NCBI GenBank assembly: GCA_963682175.1 | Contig: OY821779.1 | Coordinates: 1,128,501-1,192,500 of the forward strand | From: Triglochin maritima | Taxonomy: Eukaryota; Streptophyta; Magnoliopsida; Alismatales; Juncaginaceae | Length of the DNA stretch: 64,000 bases | Direction: 5' to 3' | In this document: in pieces, positions 60,948 through 64,000 of the stretch | How positions within the stretch are numbered: position 1 is the first letter of the stretch | Layout: each line of letters begins with the position of its first letter | Made by a program: the position numbers and the translations under genes | Notes under the pieces: model-generated | Told to the model about the DNA's origin: nothing | Database searches by the model: none | The model's input: only the letters and a program-made list of their open reading frames with translations

Positions 60948-61529
60948 TGTGTTTGATGGTCTGCTAGTTTTCCTCGTGGTAGAACGATCTCACGTCGATC
61001 AGGCACACACCGCCAAAATCGCCAGACCACGAGAGCAGCGCGGAAACTCGTAAGAATCGATCGCAGGAGAACTCTGGATTTGGAGACCAAAAATCACGAG
61101 AGAGAAACAATTATTCCGCATAGAGAGGGGGAGGAAATAAAAAACATGTGAAACCATATGTGTCGTGGAAGAAACCAACCGTGATTTATATGTATATAAT
61201 TTGTAACTATCAAGGACTTAATTGCAATAAGCAATTAACATGAGGTCCAAAAAACTTATGCTTGTAACACCCATCTCCCTAAGTCCCTTATTTCCCCACA
61301 CATGTTTCCAACACCCAACCGAACACACATGTTTCCTCTCTTTCCACCTACAAAGGGTTAAGCGAAGATAATGTTTATCAACATCCTCTAATTTTTTAGA
61401 TTCACCAATGTGGGACTAAAAGTGAGGTAAACACATGACACATAGGACAATAGTTCTCATCTATAATTCAACATTAGATTTTCTCAATTAAGTTATTCAT
61501 GGACTTAGTCCAAACTCAATAATCCAACA
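60948..61529 (-). mobile_element. Copia-like long terminal repeat, about 582 bp
   Basis: On the minus strand the block starts TGTTGGATTATTGAG and ends AAACACA, giving TG...CA ends. It contains TCCCACATTGGTGAATC, a motif common in plant copia LTRs. It is followed by TTGGTAT, the start of an initiator-Met primer-binding site, but the next bases do not match one. No second LTR, gag or pol is in the window, so it is a solo or truncated copy. Its left end lies about 280 bp upstream of the CYP704B1 start codon. Confidence 0.5.
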
Positions 61530-61808
61530 CATAACATTTAAGTTATGCCAAACATAATTTTTCTTGTCAGTATTAGAATCAAGTTAGGTTTGAACATGCA
61601 TGTTCTTGTGTTCACCATGCATGTACGTGGTTAGGTTTGCAACACCAAACATATGAACACACAGAAACACGTACCCACCAGTAACACACCAAGATCACTC
61701 TCACTTAAACATATTGCCCAACTATTACTACAACACCAAACCCTAATTAAACAACTTCCAACATCTCTAACTCTCGTCAATCTCTGACCCTTCTCTCCAC
61801 AACAAGCC

Positions 61809-63325
61809 ATGCAGTTATTGAATTCACCAGACACCAGCATTGCGCTTGTCGTCGCCGTTGCTCTCTTTACGTGGGTTTCGATCCATAGACTGTTGCAGAG
61901 GAATAGGAAAGGGCCTAAGACATGGCCTCTCATCGGAGCTACGATCGAACAACTCCGGAACTACGATAGGATGCATGATTGGCTTGCTGAGTACCTTTCC
62001 AAGTCGCGAACCATCACTGTTGCATTGCCCTTTACCACCTACACTTACACTGCCGACCCGACCAATGTGGAACATGTTCTTAAGACTAACTTCACCAACT
62101 ACCCTAAGGTCGTTTTTTCTCGATTAGTTTGGTTACCATGAGTTGGATCTGTTTCGCTGATTCTACCTCTATATTTGTTGAGTCACTTGATTCTATTACT
62201 CACTTTATTTTGATGTACAAGGTTTTGTGTCACTTAAATGTTTATGAATTTGGTGAACTTTAGTTCAACTTTGATTTGATGGATATATCGTTAAGGTTTA
62301 ATTTTAGTTACCATGAAATAAGAGGTTTGACATTTAATTTCTGTGGATGTTATCTCTTAATTTAAGTTTTAATTAATTTACAATTGTGTGTAATTTGGTT
62401 GAAGGGAGAAGAGTACCATACGTACATGGAAGTGTTGCTTGGGGAGGGAATATTCAATGCAGATGGGGAGATGTGGAGAAAGCAAAGGAAGGTTGCGAGC
62501 TTTGAGTTTGCATCCAAGAACTTGAGAGACTTCAGCACCACTGTGTTCAGAGAGTATGGACTCAGGCTTTCCTCCATATTATGCGATGCATCTCAAGATA
62601 ACAAAGTCCTTGACATGCAGGTTAACCTCTCTTCTTCTTCTTCTTCTTTTTCTTTTTTGCAAACAGGTCAACCTTTTTTAATATGTTTTTCCACATGCAT
62701 CGGGTTAATTGGTTTAATACAACCTTTAATTTGACCACAACTTTGAATTATAACATTACATGGAACCACATTATGGAATTACTAATTTTGGTGCGGAAAA
62801 TCCAAGCTTGGAAAGTCAAATTCCTGTGAAAAGTCAAAATTTCTAATCAAAGCAAATTAAATTTCTTCTAGGACCATTGACCAATGCATGCTCTCTATTA
62901 TTACACTAGTTACCTTATTTCGTGTTTTACAAACAATAAGCGTAAAAGTAAATTCATGATTAATAGATAAACACAGTAGCAGTTTGATTTCTCATCGTAT
63001 TCGTATGTACGTACGTATATGCATGCAGGAGTTGTTCATGAGGATGACGCTGGACTCAATATGCAAAGTAGGTTTCGGAGTGGAGATCGGAACTCTATCG
63101 ACAGACATGTCTGAGAACACCTTCGCCAAGGCCTTCGACACCGCCAACACCGTCGTGACATTTCGTTTCTTTGATCCTCTGTGGAGGATTAAGAGGTTCT
63201 TCAACATTGGAACGGAGGCATCACTTAAGTCCAGCATCCAAGTCATAGACAATTTCACGTATGTCATGATAAGGAAGAGGAGAATGGAGATCGAGAAGGA
63301 AAGAAGTCTAGGAAGCAAAAATAAG
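61809..63325 (+). CDS. CYP704B1: Cytochrome P450 CYP704B1-like fatty acid omega-hydroxylase, 5' part
   Basis: Exons 61809..62108, 62405..62620 and 63029..63325 join in phase 0 into 271 codons; the last ends at a GT donor and the rest, with the heme-binding cysteine loop, lies beyond the window. The N-terminal membrane anchor SPDTSIALVVAVALFTWVSI is followed by RKGPKTWPLIGATIEQL. The body matches CYP704B1 closely: NYDRMHDWLAEYL, LPFTTYTYTADPTNVEHVLK, EVLLGEGIFNADGEMWRKQR, ELFMRMTLDSICKVGFGVEI, and AKAFDTANTVVTFRFFDPLW. In Arabidopsis, CYP704B1 hydroxylates long-chain fatty acids at the omega position for sporopollenin in tapetum cells (ER membrane). The start is the first ATG before the anchor. 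No break was seen in this part. Confidence 0.92.
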
Positions 63326-64000
63326 GTTTCATCCATCATCACTAGTTAATTTAATTAACATTTCTTCACCAAATGCTATTTTTTATTAGGATAAAATATT
63401 CTATTGATAATTTTTGTTATTCTTTAATGACATATCTTCGTTGAAGTTATAATTATCAGATATAAAGTGAAGTGGAAATATGTTTTTCCGAAATAATAAT
63501 GGGTCCGGACTAAGCCCGACCCAAGCCCAGAGTACAAAGGCCACTCATAGTGCGCTTCAATTTAGAGTTATGTAAATATCCGATCTTGGGTCGTTTAGTA
63601 CACAATTCAAAAATCAACGTGGCATCTCACTTTCCAAAGAATTTTATGTTTCAATGAAAATTATGATATTGTGTCTGATTAAAACTATGAAGCTAAAATT
63701 ATGATAGAAATCACATTATTTAATTCTACCCTCTGTCGTTGGGGCTACCTTCAGTTCTTCTTAACGATTCCATGTCTAGAATCTACCAATTGAGAGTTAG
63801 CTCAAGTTATTCCTAAAAAGAGTAAGCTCAAATTGTTATTATTTTTTCGAGGGAAAAACATAAAGATGGTTCCAGTATTTATTTCGCCAAGGATTTTATA
63901 TTTTTTATATTAAATCATAACATGCATGTTTATGTTTGATCGTTCATCTATCTTAATTTAAAATTAAAGATCTACCAATTGAAGTAGTTAATTTACAGAT
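63326..64000 (+). other. CYP704B1 intron 3, beginning
   Basis: No continuation of the P450 reading frame was found before the window ends, so this is probably a long intron. A GGGTCCGGACTAAGCCCGAC stretch near 63500 looks like repeat-derived sequence. Nothing else was recognised. Confidence 0.45.

Overview
This is nuclear DNA of a flowering plant, most likely a eudicot. It is AT-rich, the genes have many GT-AG introns, and plant-only families are present: cystathionine gamma-synthase with an MTO1 peptide, a MIXTA-like MYB, a NAC gene with a miR164 site, a sporopollenin CYP704B1, and FAR1-type Mutator and hAT elements. I cannot name the species. Eight host genes were recognised. For seven of them, every exon join I derived keeps an open reading frame; the O-fucosyltransferase was checked from its second codon on.

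Layout. 0-3.2 kb: 3' part of a plant O-fucosyltransferase (+). 4.6-9.4 kb: complete 11-exon cystathionine gamma-synthase (-), followed by a 314-bp hAT MITE with a perfect 8-bp target duplication. 10.2-18.3 kb: a complete 8,074-bp Mutator-like element (MULE) with a perfect 9-bp target duplication and about 80-bp terminal inverted repeats. It holds a plant-mobile-domain/coiled-coil/Ulp1 gene (+, broken) and a FAR1/MULE/SWIM transposase gene (-, open frame but with a changed catalytic residue). Three long arrays of a 22-bp unit centred on CCGG fill both large introns and the space between the convergent genes. 20.6-21.9 kb: a related 1.25-kb non-autonomous MULE in inverted orientation with its own array. 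22.6-25.8 kb: PIN4-type parvulin (-). 26.2-26.7 kb: a fold-back MITE with a perfect 9-bp duplication. 29.4-31.8 kb: MIXTA-like R2R3-MYB (-). 32-41 kb: no confident gene; a few exon-like pieces on the minus strand. 41.2-43.1 kb: mitochondrial uncoupling-protein-3-like carrier (-). 43.6-47.6 kb: a cluster of small DNA transposons, including a fold-back element with GC-rich palindrome arrays. 49.2-51.2 kb: NAC100/ORE1-like factor (-) with a miR164 target site. 52.7-57.1 kb: eIF3 subunit c (+). 60.9-61.5 kb: an LTR-like block. 61.8 kb to the end: 5' part of CYP704B1 (+).

How it works together. The host genes are independent single-copy-like genes with no evident cluster. Two carry recognisable post-transcriptional controls: the MTO1 arrest peptide in cystathionine gamma-synthase (feedback by S-adenosylmethionine) and the miR164 site in the NAC gene. 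The most unusual part is the MULE pair and its CCGG-centred 22-bp arrays. They have a constant orientation relative to each gene, build essentially whole introns, and recur in the non-autonomous partner.
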